NCBI RefSeq assembly: GCF_014205765.1
Contig: NZ_JACIIZ010000003.1
Span: 124,001-188,000 of the forward strand
Source of the DNA: Nitrospirillum iridis
GTDB lineage: Bacteria > Pseudomonadota > Alphaproteobacteria > Azospirillales > Azospirillaceae
DNA length: 64,000 nucleotides
Direction: 5' to 3'
The translations under genes were made by a program, and so were the position numbers. The notes beneath the pieces were generated by a model that was given only the letters and a program-made list of their open reading frames with translations, was not told where the DNA came from and did no database searches. Shown here in pieces: positions 55,457 through 64,000 of the stretch; position 1 is the stretch's first letter; each line of letters begins with the position of its first letter.

Positions 55457-56179
55457 TTAGGACGCCTGCGGTTCGTCCCCCGTGAGCGGCCGGAATATAT
55501 AACCAACCCCGTATATGACGCTTACCGGCAGTTCTTGGCCGGCGGACTGGATCACCTTTCGCCTCAGCCGGCTGATGAGGCCGTCAAGGTTGCGCTCATT
55601 ATATCGCATGGACGGGCGATCCAGCGCGGCGATGAGATCCGCCCGGGAGACCGCCGTCCCCCGGCTGCCCAGGAGTTTGGCCACGCAGGCGTACTCTGTG
55701 GCCGTCAATTGTGTCGTCGTTCCTTGCGGGCAGGATAAGTGCCACGTCGTTGCATCCAGCCGCCAATCACCGTCGGGCGCCTTGGGGGGGATGTCAGCGC
55801 GGGTGGTCTCAAGGCCGACGCGACGGAGCAGGCCGCGAATATTGGCCTCGATCTCCCGCAGGCTCGCATGTTTGACAAGATAGATGTCCGCCCCGCTCGC
55901 GAGGCCCTCCACCTTGTCGTCCACGCTGCTCAGGCCGGTCAGCATGATGATGCCGCAGGCCAATCCATGGCGTTGGCGCACTTCCCTGGCGAAGTCAAAG
56001 CCATGGCAATCCGGCAGGCCGACGTCGAGGACGATGACGGCGGGCAGCGCATCCGCCAGCGCCTGCCAAGCGGCCGCCACCGTACCCACGCCGGTCGCCT
56101 TGAAGTCTTTCAATACCAAGTAATCGACAAGGTCGTTGCGCGGCCCTTCCGCATCCTCGACGACCAGAACGCTATGCAT
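55457..56179 (-). CDS. OmpR/PhoB-type response regulator
   Basis: Encodes 240 aa from ATG 56179, with GGAGAGG upstream; the frame is open to 56416 only because it overlaps the kinase gene. Receiver: acidic pair E8-D9, phosphoacceptor D52 in VIVLDVGLPDCHG, and the lysine in DIYLVKHAS. The C-terminal winged helix (TTQLTATEYACVAKLLGSRG, YNERNLDGLISRLRRKV, VSVIYGVGYIF) is OmpR type. It overlaps the kinase gene by 8 bp, so the two are a cognate pair. Confidence 0.93.
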   Translation of the reverse strand: MHSVLVVEDAEGPRNDLVDYLVLKDFKATGVGTVAAAWQALADALPAVIVLDVGLPDCHGFDFAREVRQRHGLACGIIMLTGLSSVDDKVEGLASGADIYLVKHASLREIEANIRGLLRRVGLETTRADIPPKAPDGDWRLDATTWHLSCPQGTTTQLTATEYACVAKLLGSRGTAVSRADLIAALDRPSMRYNERNLDGLISRLRRKVIQSAGQELPVSVIYGVGYIFRPLTGDEPQAS

Positions 56180-57629
56180 GGTGCCTCTCCTGCCCGCGAT
56201 CCGGGCCCTGCCAACGGGGGGAACGCAAGGGCAGCACCACCGTGGCGGCGGTGCCCGTCCCGTTTGGTCCATCGGCATGTGTGATCGACCCGCCCATTTC
56301 CGCCAGAAAGCGCCGGACGATGAACAAGCCCAACCCATTGCCGGATTGATGGTTGGCGTTCGATGCGCGGTAAAAGCGACGTCCAATGGACTGTCGTTCC
56401 ATTTCGGGAATGCCAATACCTTGATCGATGATCCGAATGGTCACGTCCACGACGGTTTCATTGGTCTCAATAGTGACGAACGTGCCGTCGGGGGAGTATT
56501 TCAGAGCATTTTCGATCAGATTACGCAACACCCCGATCAGCATTCCCGGGTCTGTCATGAACAGGATCGGGTTATCCGGCGCGACGATATTCACCCGTCG
56601 CTCGGCGTTCAGGTGGCCAAGCCCCTGAAGCACGGTTTGGATGGCTTCCATCAAGTCGATGGGCTGGGGGTGGGCCGTCATGTGCGCCTCGCGCTCGCTG
56701 GCCATGATGCGGTCCACCAAGCCGGTCACGCGGCTGACGCCATCCCGTATCGCGCCCAGGCGGCGGCGCCCCACCTCGGGCAGGCCATCGGGCACGACCT
56801 GCAACATTTCCGCCGCGCGGTCGATGCCGGCCAATGGTGTCCTGATCTCATGGACCACGACGTCAAGCAACTGCCGGTGCTCGGCGTGGATCTGGCGCTC
56901 CGCTGCCAGGGTCGCCGCCAACTGCTGCTCCAGGTGGCGCCGATTGTCAATTTCGTGTGCCAGTTCCCGGTTGCGTTGCGTCACGTTACTCTGCAGCCGC
57001 GCCCCCAGCATGATCAGGAAGCAAATGAACCACAGGTGATGGGCGACCCCCGTTTCCACAACGGTCCATGGATAGAACATGGTGGAATCGACCGTTCCTC
57101 TCCACCACTGAAACACGCGATGCACTGACCAAGCGTCCTGGATTCCCACGTGCAGGACCGATGCTGGTAGTAGCGTCCACCGTAGCCAGGAACATTCGTC
57201 CCGGGCCCGCCATAATGCCGGCAGCACCGAGGAGAAGGCGATGGTGGTGGTCAGGGCCGAACATAATGAACGCGAGGCGCCTGACTCAGGGCTCAAGTAA
57301 AGTGTCAGTGGCCAGTAGAGCACTGGGAAAGTGATGCAAAAGGGCAGTAGCCATTTGTGGGGCTGCCGTCCCAAGAATATCATGACGCCGTTCAGGCATA
57401 GGCCAAGTGAGGTAAAAATCAAGATATTGGGCGCGTAGCCCGTCATGCCTTTGAAAAGGCCGGGACCTGGATCGTACGAAAGCCCCAGAACGGCCGCGCA
57501 TGCGCCAAGTATAAAACTTAGCGCGATCGTGGGTACGCCAGCCAAATGTCGATAAGAATTCCATATCAGAGCTGAGGCGGCTCCGTTTAGAATTGTTACA
57601 ATAAAAATTAGAGAAAGAAGGTCTGACAT
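56172..57629 (-). CDS. Membrane sensor histidine kinase
   Basis: Encodes 485 aa. The N-terminal 210 residues form about six or seven hydrophobic segments with no large periplasmic domain and no close named sensor family that I could recognise. A coiled segment (215-255) leads to H260 in LLDVVVHEIRTPLAG, then HATPase with NLIENALKYS, IRIIDQGIGIPEME and GNGLGLFIVRRFL. It may sense a membrane-borne or intramembrane signal. It is translated just before its response regulator with an 8-bp overlap. The DNA near the start is richer in A/T than the rest. Confidence 0.91.
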   Translation of the reverse strand: MSDLLSLIFIVTILNGAASALIWNSYRHLAGVPTIALSFILGACAAVLGLSYDPGPGLFKGMTGYAPNILIFTSLGLCLNGVMIFLGRQPHKWLLPFCITFPVLYWPLTLYLSPESGASRSLCSALTTTIAFSSVLPALWRARDECSWLRWTLLPASVLHVGIQDAWSVHRVFQWWRGTVDSTMFYPWTVVETGVAHHLWFICFLIMLGARLQSNVTQRNRELAHEIDNRRHLEQQLAATLAAERQIHAEHRQLLDVVVHEIRTPLAGIDRAAEMLQVVPDGLPEVGRRRLGAIRDGVSRVTGLVDRIMASEREAHMTAHPQPIDLMEAIQTVLQGLGHLNAERRVNIVAPDNPILFMTDPGMLIGVLRNLIENALKYSPDGTFVTIETNETVVDVTIRIIDQGIGIPEMERQSIGRRFYRASNANHQSGNGLGLFIVRRFLAEMGGSITHADGPNGTGTAATVVLPLRSPRWQGPDRGQERHHA

Positions 57630-57704
57630 CTGTTTTCGTCTTTAGCAGTCATTTTGATTATACGGCAAAGATTTCCATGATTTGTGTTCATTGCGACGTT
57701 TTGG

Positions 57705-57740
57705 CGGTTGATTCGAGATTTTTCCCTCTGGAATCAACCG
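57705..57740. repeat. Perfect 10-bp inverted repeat
   Basis: CGGTTGATTC and GAATCAACCG flank a 16-nt loop. It lies 76 bp upstream of the divergent sensor kinase gene, so it is either an operator for that gene or the 5' stem of a plus-strand RNA. Confidence 0.6.
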
Positions 57741-57895
57741 ATTGGGTAATTTTTGAAAGGCGCTCAAATCTGTGGTTGGCGAAGTCATAATTTATCACAA
57801 TTCGGAGTTCGCGCCTATGGGCCGTGAGGTCGCATTAGCAGCGGCTTTCCTCGCGGCCGAGACCTATTCCTTCAGAGGTGAGTGGGGGTTAACGA

Positions 57896-57919
57896 TCCGG
57901 CGTCTTGCCGGACATTTTT
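57896..57919 (+). terminator. Orphan intrinsic terminator
   Basis: TCCGGC-GTCTT-GCCGGA followed by CATTTTT. It is well formed on the plus strand, but no gene precedes it on that strand, which suggests a small transcript. Confidence 0.55.
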
Positions 57920-58136
57920 GTAAATTCAAAATGACTGTATAAATTAATCTAACTCAATATCAATCGGCACATGCTATTCTAATAGTTGTTAAAATACACA
58001 CAGTATATCAAGCGATAATGCAGCCGTTATTTGGTTGTGATAAATACTATTCTGGCTTTATGTGCAGTTTATAGCCTGCTGCGTTTAATCGGAACCACAG
58101 CCGGCTTTAGATGGGTATGTCCACGAAGCAGTTTCA

Positions 58137-58164
58137 CGCCCCAAGGCGATTTCGCCTTTGGGCG
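58137..58164. repeat. Short-loop hairpin
   Basis: Arms 58137-58149 and 58152-58164 are 13 nt with one mismatch and a 2-nt spacer, so it is nearly a continuous palindrome. Function unknown. Confidence 0.5.
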
Positions 58165-58288
58165 ATCTGCTCCAGTTCGGGTCGAGGTCTCTGAACCCTA
58201 AGTCGCGCGACGGGATGATGTTATGAGCGCGCGCTTATCCGCCAAGGACCCGGTAATCCCCCGCGTTTCACGGGGTTTGCGTCGCGCT

Positions 58289-58930
58289 TCAATCCCGCCG
58301 CGCCAGGCTGGCCAGCCGCTCCTTCACCGTCGGCCATTCGGCATGGATGACGGAGAAATAAACGCTGTCGCGCAGGCGGGCCGGTATCATCTGTCCATCG
58401 GGCCCAACGCGGGGGGCCACCACCACATGGGACCGGAAGACGCCTTCCTGCGTGGCGCCGATGCGGGCGATGGCCGCGCGGGACTGCGTGTTCAGCGCGT
58501 CGGTCTTCAGTTCCACCCGGTGGGCACCCAGCGTTTCGAACGCGTGGGTCAGCAGCAGGCGCTTGGCATCGGTATTGGCGCCGGTGCGCTGGTGGCTTCT
58601 GGCCACCCAGGTCCACCCGATCTCCACCCGGCGGTTGGCCCGGTCGATGTTGCCATAGCGGGTGCTGCCGATGACTTGGCCCGTCGTCTTGTGCATGATG
58701 GCGAAGGGCAGGCTGACATGGCGGTCCCGTTCCTCCAACGCGGTGCGCACATAGGTGCGCATCTCGTCCGGCGTCGTCACCGGCGTCGGGATCCACCGCC
58801 ACAACACGGGATCCAACCCCACGGCGATCAGTCCCGGAAGATGGTCATGGCTCAACGGTTCCAACCGCACGACGGCGCCCTTCAGCGTGACGGGGCTGAC
58901 GGTCATGGGGGTGGTGTCGATCTCGGCCAT
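58289..58930 (-). CDS. GNAT family N-acetyltransferase
   Basis: Encodes 213 aa from ATG 58930, with GGAAGGGG just upstream; an in-frame TTG at 58951 is less likely. The fold is RimJ/RimL-like: VVRLEPLSHDHLPGL, the strand GQVIGSTRYGNID, the acetyl-CoA loop region RSHQRTGANTDAKRLLLTHAFE, and HRVELKTDALNTQSRAAIARIGATQEGVFR. It likely acetylates an amino group of a protein or small molecule. The usual Q/RxxGxG/A loop appears as QRTGAN. Confidence 0.88.
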   Translation of the reverse strand: MAEIDTTPMTVSPVTLKGAVVRLEPLSHDHLPGLIAVGLDPVLWRWIPTPVTTPDEMRTYVRTALEERDRHVSLPFAIMHKTTGQVIGSTRYGNIDRANRRVEIGWTWVARSHQRTGANTDAKRLLLTHAFETLGAHRVELKTDALNTQSRAAIARIGATQEGVFRSHVVVAPRVGPDGQMIPARLRDSVYFSVIHAEWPTVKERLASLARRD

Positions 58931-59102
58931 GGGGACCCCTTCCGCGTGCAAGGACGTTTCAGTCGATACGGCGCTGCGGCGCCCCTCTTCAACGGCGATA
59001 TTGTCCGCGTGACAATATAGGGAATGGCTTGCGCGCGCGCCTTAGCGCGGTACCATAAGCGCCGCCGATGGAACGGGCGTCGGCCACAACCAGGAGGCGG
59101 CG

Positions 59103-59480
59103 ATGGCCAAGGTGCTCGGGATCGGGGGCGTTTTCTTCAAGACGGCGGACCCCAAGGGGCTCAGCGACTGGTATCAGCGGGTGCTGGGTTTCCCCATCAG
59201 CAAGTGGGGCGGGGCGAAGTTTCCCCATCCGACCGAGGGCTGCACGGTCTGGACCCCCTTCAAGGCCGACACCGACCATTTTGCTCCCTCGCCGCACCCC
59301 TTCATGATCAACCTGATCGTCGATGACATCGACGGTGTGCTCGACCGGGCTAGGGCTGAGGGCGTGGAGCCCATCGGGCGCCAGGATGATGAGAGCTTTG
59401 GCCGTTTCGCCTGGATCCTCGACCCAACCGGGGTGAAGGTCGAACTGTGGCAGCCGCCGGCCAAGGCGCCGACAGCATAA
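59103..59480 (+). CDS. VOC family (glyoxalase/bleomycin-resistance-like) protein
   Basis: Encodes 125 aa. AGGAGG precedes ATG 59103. It has two beta-alpha-beta-beta-beta modules: GVFFKTADPKGLSDWYQRVLGF and INLIVDDIDGVLDRARAEGVEP, ending in FAWILDPTGVKVELWQPP. The late Glu (VELWQ) is at a common metal-ligand position. VOC proteins include glyoxalases, dioxygenases and drug-binding proteins, so no specific reaction is assigned. A shared terminator follows. Confidence 0.9.
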   Translation: MAKVLGIGGVFFKTADPKGLSDWYQRVLGFPISKWGGAKFPHPTEGCTVWTPFKADTDHFAPSPHPFMINLIVDDIDGVLDRARAEGVEPIGRQDDESFGRFAWILDPTGVKVELWQPPAKAPTA

Positions 59481-59512
59481 ATAAAAGGGGGCGGAACCTT
59501 CGCTCCGCCCCC
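59481..59512. terminator. Bidirectional terminator, VOC gene / glcB
   Basis: Stem GGGGGCGGA (59487-59495) / TCCGCCCCC (59504-59512) with an 8-nt loop. On the minus strand it is followed by TTTTATTTAT, a good T-tract for glcB, whose stop is 18 bp away. Confidence 0.8.
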
Positions 59513-59530
59513 TCCCTCAGATCCCGCTTG

Positions 59531-61726
59531 TCAGGCTCCGGCCTGCCGCGCCTTGGCCTCCGCCCGGCGGCGGTGCAGCACGGGCTCGGTGTAGCCGTTG
59601 GGCTGGCGGATGCCGTCGAACACCAGGTCGCATGCGGCCTGGAAGGCGATGCTGCTGCTGAAGTGCGGCGCCATCGGGGTGTAGGCCGGATCGCCGGCGT
59701 TCTGCCTGTCCACCACGGCGGCCATGCGCTCCAGGGTCGCCCGCACCTGGTCCTTGGTGCAGATGCCGTGGTGCAGCCAGTTGGCGATGTGCTGGCTGCT
59801 GATGCGCAGGGTGGCGCGGTCTTCCATCAGGCCGACGTTGTTGATGTCCGGCACCTTGGAACAGCCCACGCCCTGGTCCACCCAGCGGACGACATAGCCC
59901 AGGATGCCCTGGGCGTTGTTGTCCAGTTCCTGCTGGATCTCCTCCTCCGACCAGTTCGCCCCATTGGCCAGGGGCGGGGTGAGGATATCCTCCAGCTTGG
60001 CGCGGCGGTGGCCGGCCAGCACGGCCTGGCGGGCGGCCACGTCCACGGTGTGATAATGCAGCGCGTGCAGGGTGGCGGCGGTGGGTGAGGGCACCCAGGC
60101 GGTGTTGGCGCCCGCCTGGGGATGGGCGATCTTGGTGGCCAGCATGTCCGCCATCCGGTCGGGCATGGCCCACATGCCCTTGCCGATCTGCGCCCGGCCC
60201 TTCAGCCCGCAGAGCAGGCCGATGTCGACGTTCCAGTCCTCATACGCCTTGATCCACGCGGTGCCCTTGATGTCGTTCTTGCGCACCATGGGCCCGGCTT
60301 CCATCGAGGTGTGGATCTCGTCGCCGGTGCGGTCCAGGAAGCCGGTGTTGATGAACACCACCCGGTGCTGGGCGGCGCGGATGCATTCCTTCAGGTTGAC
60401 GGTGGTGCGCCGTTCCTCATCCATGATGCCCATTTTCAGCGTGTTGGGCGCCAGGCCCAGCAGCTGTTCCACGGCGCCGAACAGGCGGTTGGCGAACGCC
60501 ACTTCCTCGGGCCCATGCATCTTGGGCTTGACGATGTAGACGGAACCCGCCCGGCTGTTGTGCACCGCCGGCGTGTCGCCCACGCCCTCGCGCCGCAAAT
60601 CGTGCAGGGCGATGGTGCCGGTCATGATGGCATCCATGATGCCTTCGGGGATGTTGCCGCCGTCGGCCAGCAGGATGGCGTCCGACGTCATCAGGTGGCC
60701 GACGTTGCGCACCAGCATCAGGCTGCGGCCGGGCAGGGTCAGGGTCTTGCCGCCCGGGGCCGTGTAAGTGCGATCCGGGTTCAGGTGGCGGTCCACCATA
60801 TGGCCGCCCTTGTCGAACTGGGCGGTCAGGGTGCCGTTCATCAGGCCCAGCCAGTTGCGGTAGGCCAGCACCTTGTCGGCGGCATCGACCGCCGCCACCG
60901 AATCCTCGCAATCCATGATGGCGGTGATGGCCGATTCCAGGACGATGTCGGCGACGTGGGCCTTGTCCTCACGACCGATGCGGTGGCTGGCATCGATGTG
61001 GATCTCGGCATGCAGGCCGTGGCGGGTCAGCAGGATCACGGTGGGTGCCGCGGCGTCGCCCTGCCAGCCGGCCAGGCGGCTGGGGTCGGCCAGGCCGCTC
61101 TTGGCTCCACCTTCCAGCGTCACGATGAGCGCACCGTCCTCGATGGCGTAGGCCGTGGCGTCGCGGTGCGAACCGTTGGCCAGGGGGAAGGACTGGTCCA
61201 GGAAGGTGCGGCCGAAGGCGATGACCTTGGCGCCGCGCAGGGGGTTATAGCCCCTGCCGCGTTCCGCTCCGTCATCCTCCGGCAGGGCGTCGGTGCCGTA
61301 GAGCGCGTCATACAGGCTGCCCCAGCGGGCGTTGGCGGCGTTCAGGGCATAGCGGGCGTTCATCACCGGCACCACAAGCTGCGGGCCGGCGATGGTGGCG
61401 ATCTCCGCATCCACGTTGGCGGTGCTGACGCTGAAGTCCGGCCCTTCCGGCTGGACATAGCCGATGGCTGACAGGAAGGCGCGATAGGCCGCCCCGTCGA
61501 AGGGCTTGCCCTTCTGGCCGCGGTGCCACTCATCGATCTGCGCCTGGATGGCGTCCCGCTTGGCCAGCAGGTCGCGGTTCAACGGCGTCAGCTCATGCGC
61601 GATGGCGTCGACGCCCTGCCAGAACGCGTCCACCGACAATCCGGTGCCGGGCAGAACCTCCGCTTCGACAAAGTCGAACAGTTCCTGCGCCACCTGTAGA
61701 TGCCCGGCCGTAACCCGTGCCGTCAT
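59531..61726 (-). CDS. glcB: Malate synthase G
   Basis: Encodes 731 aa from ATG 61726, with GGAGAAGGA upstream; the frame is open to 61795. Characteristic G-isoform blocks are [53 protein letters not shown] and the late [16 protein letters not shown]. It condenses glyoxylate with acetyl-CoA to malate. Its length is normal. The neighbouring FAD/Fe-S dehydrogenase upstream on the same strand may supply glyoxylate or use a related 2-hydroxyacid, so a 2-carbon or hydroxyacid pathway is likely. Confidence 0.97.
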   Translation of the reverse strand: MTARVTAGHLQVAQELFDFVEAEVLPGTGLSVDAFWQGVDAIAHELTPLNRDLLAKRDAIQAQIDEWHRGQKGKPFDGAAYRAFLSAIGYVQPEGPDFSVSTANVDAEIATIAGPQLVVPVMNARYALNAANARWGSLYDALYGTDALPEDDGAERGRGYNPLRGAKVIAFGRTFLDQSFPLANGSHRDATAYAIEDGALIVTLEGGAKSGLADPSRLAGWQGDAAAPTVILLTRHGLHAEIHIDASHRIGREDKAHVADIVLESAITAIMDCEDSVAAVDAADKVLAYRNWLGLMNGTLTAQFDKGGHMVDRHLNPDRTYTAPGGKTLTLPGRSLMLVRNVGHLMTSDAILLADGGNIPEGIMDAIMTGTIALHDLRREGVGDTPAVHNSRAGSVYIVKPKMHGPEEVAFANRLFGAVEQLLGLAPNTLKMGIMDEERRTTVNLKECIRAAQHRVVFINTGFLDRTGDEIHTSMEAGPMVRKNDIKGTAWIKAYEDWNVDIGLLCGLKGRAQIGKGMWAMPDRMADMLATKIAHPQAGANTAWVPSPTAATLHALHYHTVDVAARQAVLAGHRRAKLEDILTPPLANGANWSEEEIQQELDNNAQGILGYVVRWVDQGVGCSKVPDINNVGLMEDRATLRISSQHIANWLHHGICTKDQVRATLERMAAVVDRQNAGDPAYTPMAPHFSSSIAFQAACDLVFDGIRQPNGYTEPVLHRRRAEAKARQAGA

Positions 61727-61873
61727 GGTCCTTCTCCCGTGATTTCTCGCTCGTGCGCGGTCTTGTTGAGGGCCCGCGCGGGTTTCGTGACGCACTGTTT
61801 CGACGCCCGATATGGGTAGGCGGCGGCGGCGGCCCCGTCAACGGTGCGTGAGGCCTGGGTCGGCATAGACCCG

Positions 61874-64000
61874 TCAGCGTGTCGCCCGGTCGACCAGATA
61901 GACCAGGTGGCGATAGGGCACGCCGGCATGGTCGGCCAGGCCGATCTCGCAGGTCCGGTTGCTGGAATACCCCGCCTCGCAGCCCGCCGGAACCTGGGGG
62001 GCCAGGAAGCGCAGGGCGTGGTCGTTCAGGTCCGGCTCCACAAAGCCCTTGTCACCGGCGAAGCCGCAGCAGCCCACCCGCTCCGGCGTCACCACCGTGC
62101 GGGCGCAGGCCTTGGCCACGGCGGCCGCCTGCGGGTCGATGCCCATCTTGCGGGCCGCACAGTTGAGGTGCAGCAGCACGGGCTCCGCCTGCGGCGTCGG
62201 GTTCAGGCGGGGCAGGGCGTCCTTGGCCAGGAATTCCACCAGATCCCGCACCGGAAGCCGGCCGGAAAGAAAGGTCTTCATGCGCTGGGTGCAGGCGCTG
62301 GCGTCCATGATGATGGGGATGCGCCCATTGTCGCTGGCGGCGGCCAGGGCCGCCTCCATCTCCGCCGCCTTGGCGTCCGCCGCCTCCACCATGCCCTCGG
62401 ACTCGAAGGCGAGGCCGCAGCACAGGTTGGTCAGGCCCTCCGGCACGATGGCGCGATAGCCGGCGCGATCCAGCACCCGCAGGGTGACGGCGGGCAGGGG
62501 ATCGCCCTCGCCATCCTCCACCGCCGGGCCGAAGGTGCGGCCGGCGCAGGCGGCCAGGTAGACCACCGGGTCGCCGGTGCCGCCGGCCGGCGGCACGTCC
62601 TTCAGCCAGGCCATGCTGGCCCCTTCCGGCAGGTTGGGGCCGACATGGGGCAGGCGGTCGCCCGACAGGCGGCGGGCGTGGGCGGCCAGGCTGGCCACCT
62701 TCCTTGGCCCGAAGGCCTGGGACGCCAGCCCGGCCAGGGTCAGCGCCCCCCGGGTGGCGGCCAGCACGGTGCCGTAGTGGCGCCCCATCAGGCTGGCCAG
62801 GGTGCGCGCCGTCCGCCCGTGGCGCCGGCCGCGCAGGACCTTGGTCAGCTGCCCGGTCTCGATACCCACCGGGCAGGCGGTGGCGCACAGGCCGCAGGCG
62901 GCGCAGGTGTCGATGGCGTGATGGTCATAGAGGCCGCGCAACTCCGTCGCCGGGTCACGTCCAGCATCCCCCAGGGCCTCCAGCCGCGCGATCTCGCGCA
63001 GGCCGGTGATGCGCTGCCGGGGACTCAGCGTCATGCCGTGCGACGGGCACATCTTCTCGCAGAAGCCGCACTCCATGCAGGTGTCGACCAGGGCGTGCGC
63101 CGGGGGCAGGGGCTTCAGGTTCTCCAGGTGCAGGGTGGGGTTGGTGTTCAGCAGCACGCCGGGGTTCAGCAGGTTGGCGGGGTCCAGCAGGCGCTTGATC
63201 TCCCACATCAGCGCCGTGGCGGCCTTGCCCCATTCCAGCTCGACGAAGGGCGCCATGTTGCGGCCGGTGCCGTGCTCCGCCTTCAGTGAGCCGTCGTACT
63301 TCTCCACCACGATGCGCACCATCTCATCCATGAAGCGGGCGTGGCGGTCGATCTCCTCCCGGGTGCTGAAGTCCTGGGCGAAGACGAAGTGCAGGTTGCC
63401 GGCCAGGGCATGGCCCATCAGGATGGCGTCCGGATAGCCGTGCTTGTCGAACAGCGCCCGCATGTCGTGGCAGGCCTCCGCCAGATCCTCGATGCGGAAG
63501 GCCACGTCCTCGATGATGACGCTGGTGCCGGTCTGGCGCATGGCGCCCACGGTCGGGATCAGGCCTTTGCGGATCTTCCACAGCTTGGTGTATTCGGCCA
63601 CGTCGGTGGTGAAGGCCGGCGGCCGCAGCAGCGTGACGCCGGTCAGCAGCTGTTCGATGGCGGCGATGTTCTCCTGCAAGGCTTCGGGGCTGGTCGCCCG
63701 GGTTTCCACCAGCAGGGAGGCGACGTCGTCGCCCATGCTGTCGATCTCCGGCGGCAGGCCCGGCTGGCCCTTGGCGCTGCGCAGGCTGGCCCTGTCCATC
63801 AATTCCACCGCCGCCACCGGCCCGCCGTTCAGCAGGCAGGCGGCGCGGCCCGCCTCCACCACGTCGGGGAACAGCAGCAGGGCGCTGGCCTTGTCGGCCA
63901 GTTCCGGCACGGTGCGGTAGGTGACCTCCGCGATGAAGCCCAGCGTCCCCTCCGACCCGATCAGCAGGTGGGCCAGGATGTCGACCGGGTCCTCATAGTC
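61874..64000 (-). CDS. FAD-linked oxidase with Fe-S domain (D-lactate/2-hydroxyacid dehydrogenase type), 5' end missing
   Basis: The frame is open to the window edge, so about 709 C-terminal residues are visible; the GTG at 63910 is internal. The edge encodes IGSEGTLGFIAEVTYRTVPE, the end of the FAD-binding (PCMH) domain. The FAD-oxidase C-domain follows (GHALAGNLHFVFAQDF, EHGTGRNMAPFVE). Two 4Fe-4S motifs come next (CMECGFCEKMCPSHG and CAACGLCATACPVG), then two CCG modules (NLCCGLAFESEG, GCCGFAGDKGF). This fits Fe-S D-lactate dehydrogenases and relatives that feed electrons to the respiratory chain. Proximity to glcB suggests glycolate or a related 2-hydroxyacid is also possible. Confidence 0.88.
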   Translation of the reverse strand, partial: DYEDPVDILAHLLIGSEGTLGFIAEVTYRTVPELADKASALLLFPDVVEAGRAACLLNGGPVAAVELMDRASLRSAKGQPGLPPEIDSMGDDVASLLVETRATSPEALQENIAAIEQLLTGVTLLRPPAFTTDVAEYTKLWKIRKGLIPTVGAMRQTGTSVIIEDVAFRIEDLAEACHDMRALFDKHGYPDAILMGHALAGNLHFVFAQDFSTREEIDRHARFMDEMVRIVVEKYDGSLKAEHGTGRNMAPFVELEWGKAATALMWEIKRLLDPANLLNPGVLLNTNPTLHLENLKPLPPAHALVDTCMECGFCEKMCPSHGMTLSPRQRITGLREIARLEALGDAGRDPATELRGLYDHHAIDTCAACGLCATACPVGIETGQLTKVLRGRRHGRTARTLASLMGRHYGTVLAATRGALTLAGLASQAFGPRKVASLAAHARRLSGDRLPHVGPNLPEGASMAWLKDVPPAGGTGDPVVYLAACAGRTFGPAVEDGEGDPLPAVTLRVLDRAGYRAIVPEGLTNLCCGLAFESEGMVEAADAKAAEMEAALAAASDNGRIPIIMDASACTQRMKTFLSGRLPVRDLVEFLAKDALPRLNPTPQAEPVLLHLNCAARKMGIDPQAAAVAKACARTVVTPERVGCCGFAGDKGFVEPDLNDHALRFLAPQVPAGCEAGYSSNRTCEIGLADHAGVPYRHLVYLVDRATR

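Larger units (their letters stand above)
57630..58288. other. AT-rich structured spacer, possible small RNA region
   Basis: 659 bp with no confident gene, distinctly AT-rich in parts (57930-58080). It holds a 10-bp perfect inverted repeat (57705-57714 with 57731-57740), an intrinsic-terminator-like hairpin on the plus strand (57896-57919) and a 13-bp hairpin (58137-58164). A plus-strand RNA ending at about 57919 is conceivable. No known RNA family was recognised. Confidence 0.45.

Noticed and set aside
56180-56416. N-terminal extension of the OmpR-type regulator to 56416
   Set aside because: The extension runs inside the kinase gene in another frame and encodes no domain; ATG 56179 has a good ribosome site.
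57817-57942. 41-codon ORF with a weak GGAG site in the AT-rich spacer
   Set aside because: It contains the intrinsic-terminator-like hairpin at 57896-57919, so full translation is unlikely if that terminator works; no family recognised.
58081-58260. Stem-loops near 58140 considered as a tRNA or its remnant
   Set aside because: No acceptor stem, anticodon loop or conserved T-loop arrangement could be assembled.
60122-61471. 449-codon open frame antisense to glcB
   Set aside because: Shadow frame without recognisable sequence; glcB is certain.

Overview
The window is a stretch of GC-rich chromosome with densely packed genes. It is most likely from an alphaproteobacterium, probably of the Rhodospirillales/Azospirillaceae. 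That placement rests on amtB-glnK with NtrC-like control, S9/S10 peptidases, several TonB-dependent receptors, many two-component genes and glcB. It is an inference from gene content, not a phylogeny. I saw no rRNA, tRNA, CRISPR array or intact insertion sequence.

Layout. 1-5 kb: end of a PafA-like phosphatase, then divergent potassium genes (a Kir-type channel and kup), then bacterioferritin. 5.4-8.4 kb: an unknown exported protein, an OprB-like porin and a possible L,D-transpeptidase-like protein. 8.4-10.6 kb: a TetR-YciI-tag operon behind a double palindromic operator, then an AT-rich foreign-looking ORF. 10.9-13.6 kb: bfd and a DPP-IV-like S9 peptidase. 14-19.4 kb: signalling genes (NarL-type regulator, CheY-like protein, Cache-PAS hybrid kinase, PAS kinase). 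19.6-23.5 kb: a nitrogen-control block in which a beta-barrel porin diverges from amtB-glnK, with a good sigma-54 promoter and two NtrC-like dyads between them. 23.7-28.7 kb: cytosolic PAS chemoreceptor, PRC-barrel protein, collagen-like lipoprotein and ABC-F ATPase. 28.7-36.6 kb: S8 and S10 peptidases, a small exported protein and a large TonB-dependent receptor. 36.9-39.2 kb: an exported methyltransferase-like protein, a LysR regulator and a small membrane protein.

39.2-44.3 kb holds two tandem FtsX/MacB-type permeases behind a sigma-54 promoter with two adjacent dyads of the form TGTCCG-N4-CGGACA, which look like activator sites. 44.3-55.1 kb looks like a peptide-scavenging locus. It has an alpha/beta hydrolase, a P1-family peptidase and a compact minus-strand operon: TonB-dependent receptor, TTC38-type TPR protein, a single polypeptide that fuses a peptide-binding protein to a DppB-type permease, DppC, and a fused DppD-DppF ATPase. 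A complete peptide ABC importer is thus encoded by only three genes.

55.4-64 kb: an overlapping kinase/OmpR-type regulator pair, an AT-rich 0.66-kb region with several hairpins, a GNAT acetyltransferase, a VOC protein, malate synthase G and the 3' part of an FAD/Fe-S 2-hydroxyacid dehydrogenase. The last two fit glyoxylate/2-hydroxyacid use. The least ordinary items are the binding-protein/permease fusion, the sigma-54-controlled FtsX permease pair, the nitrogen-regulated porin/amtB control region and the structured AT-rich spacer at 57.6-58.3 kb.
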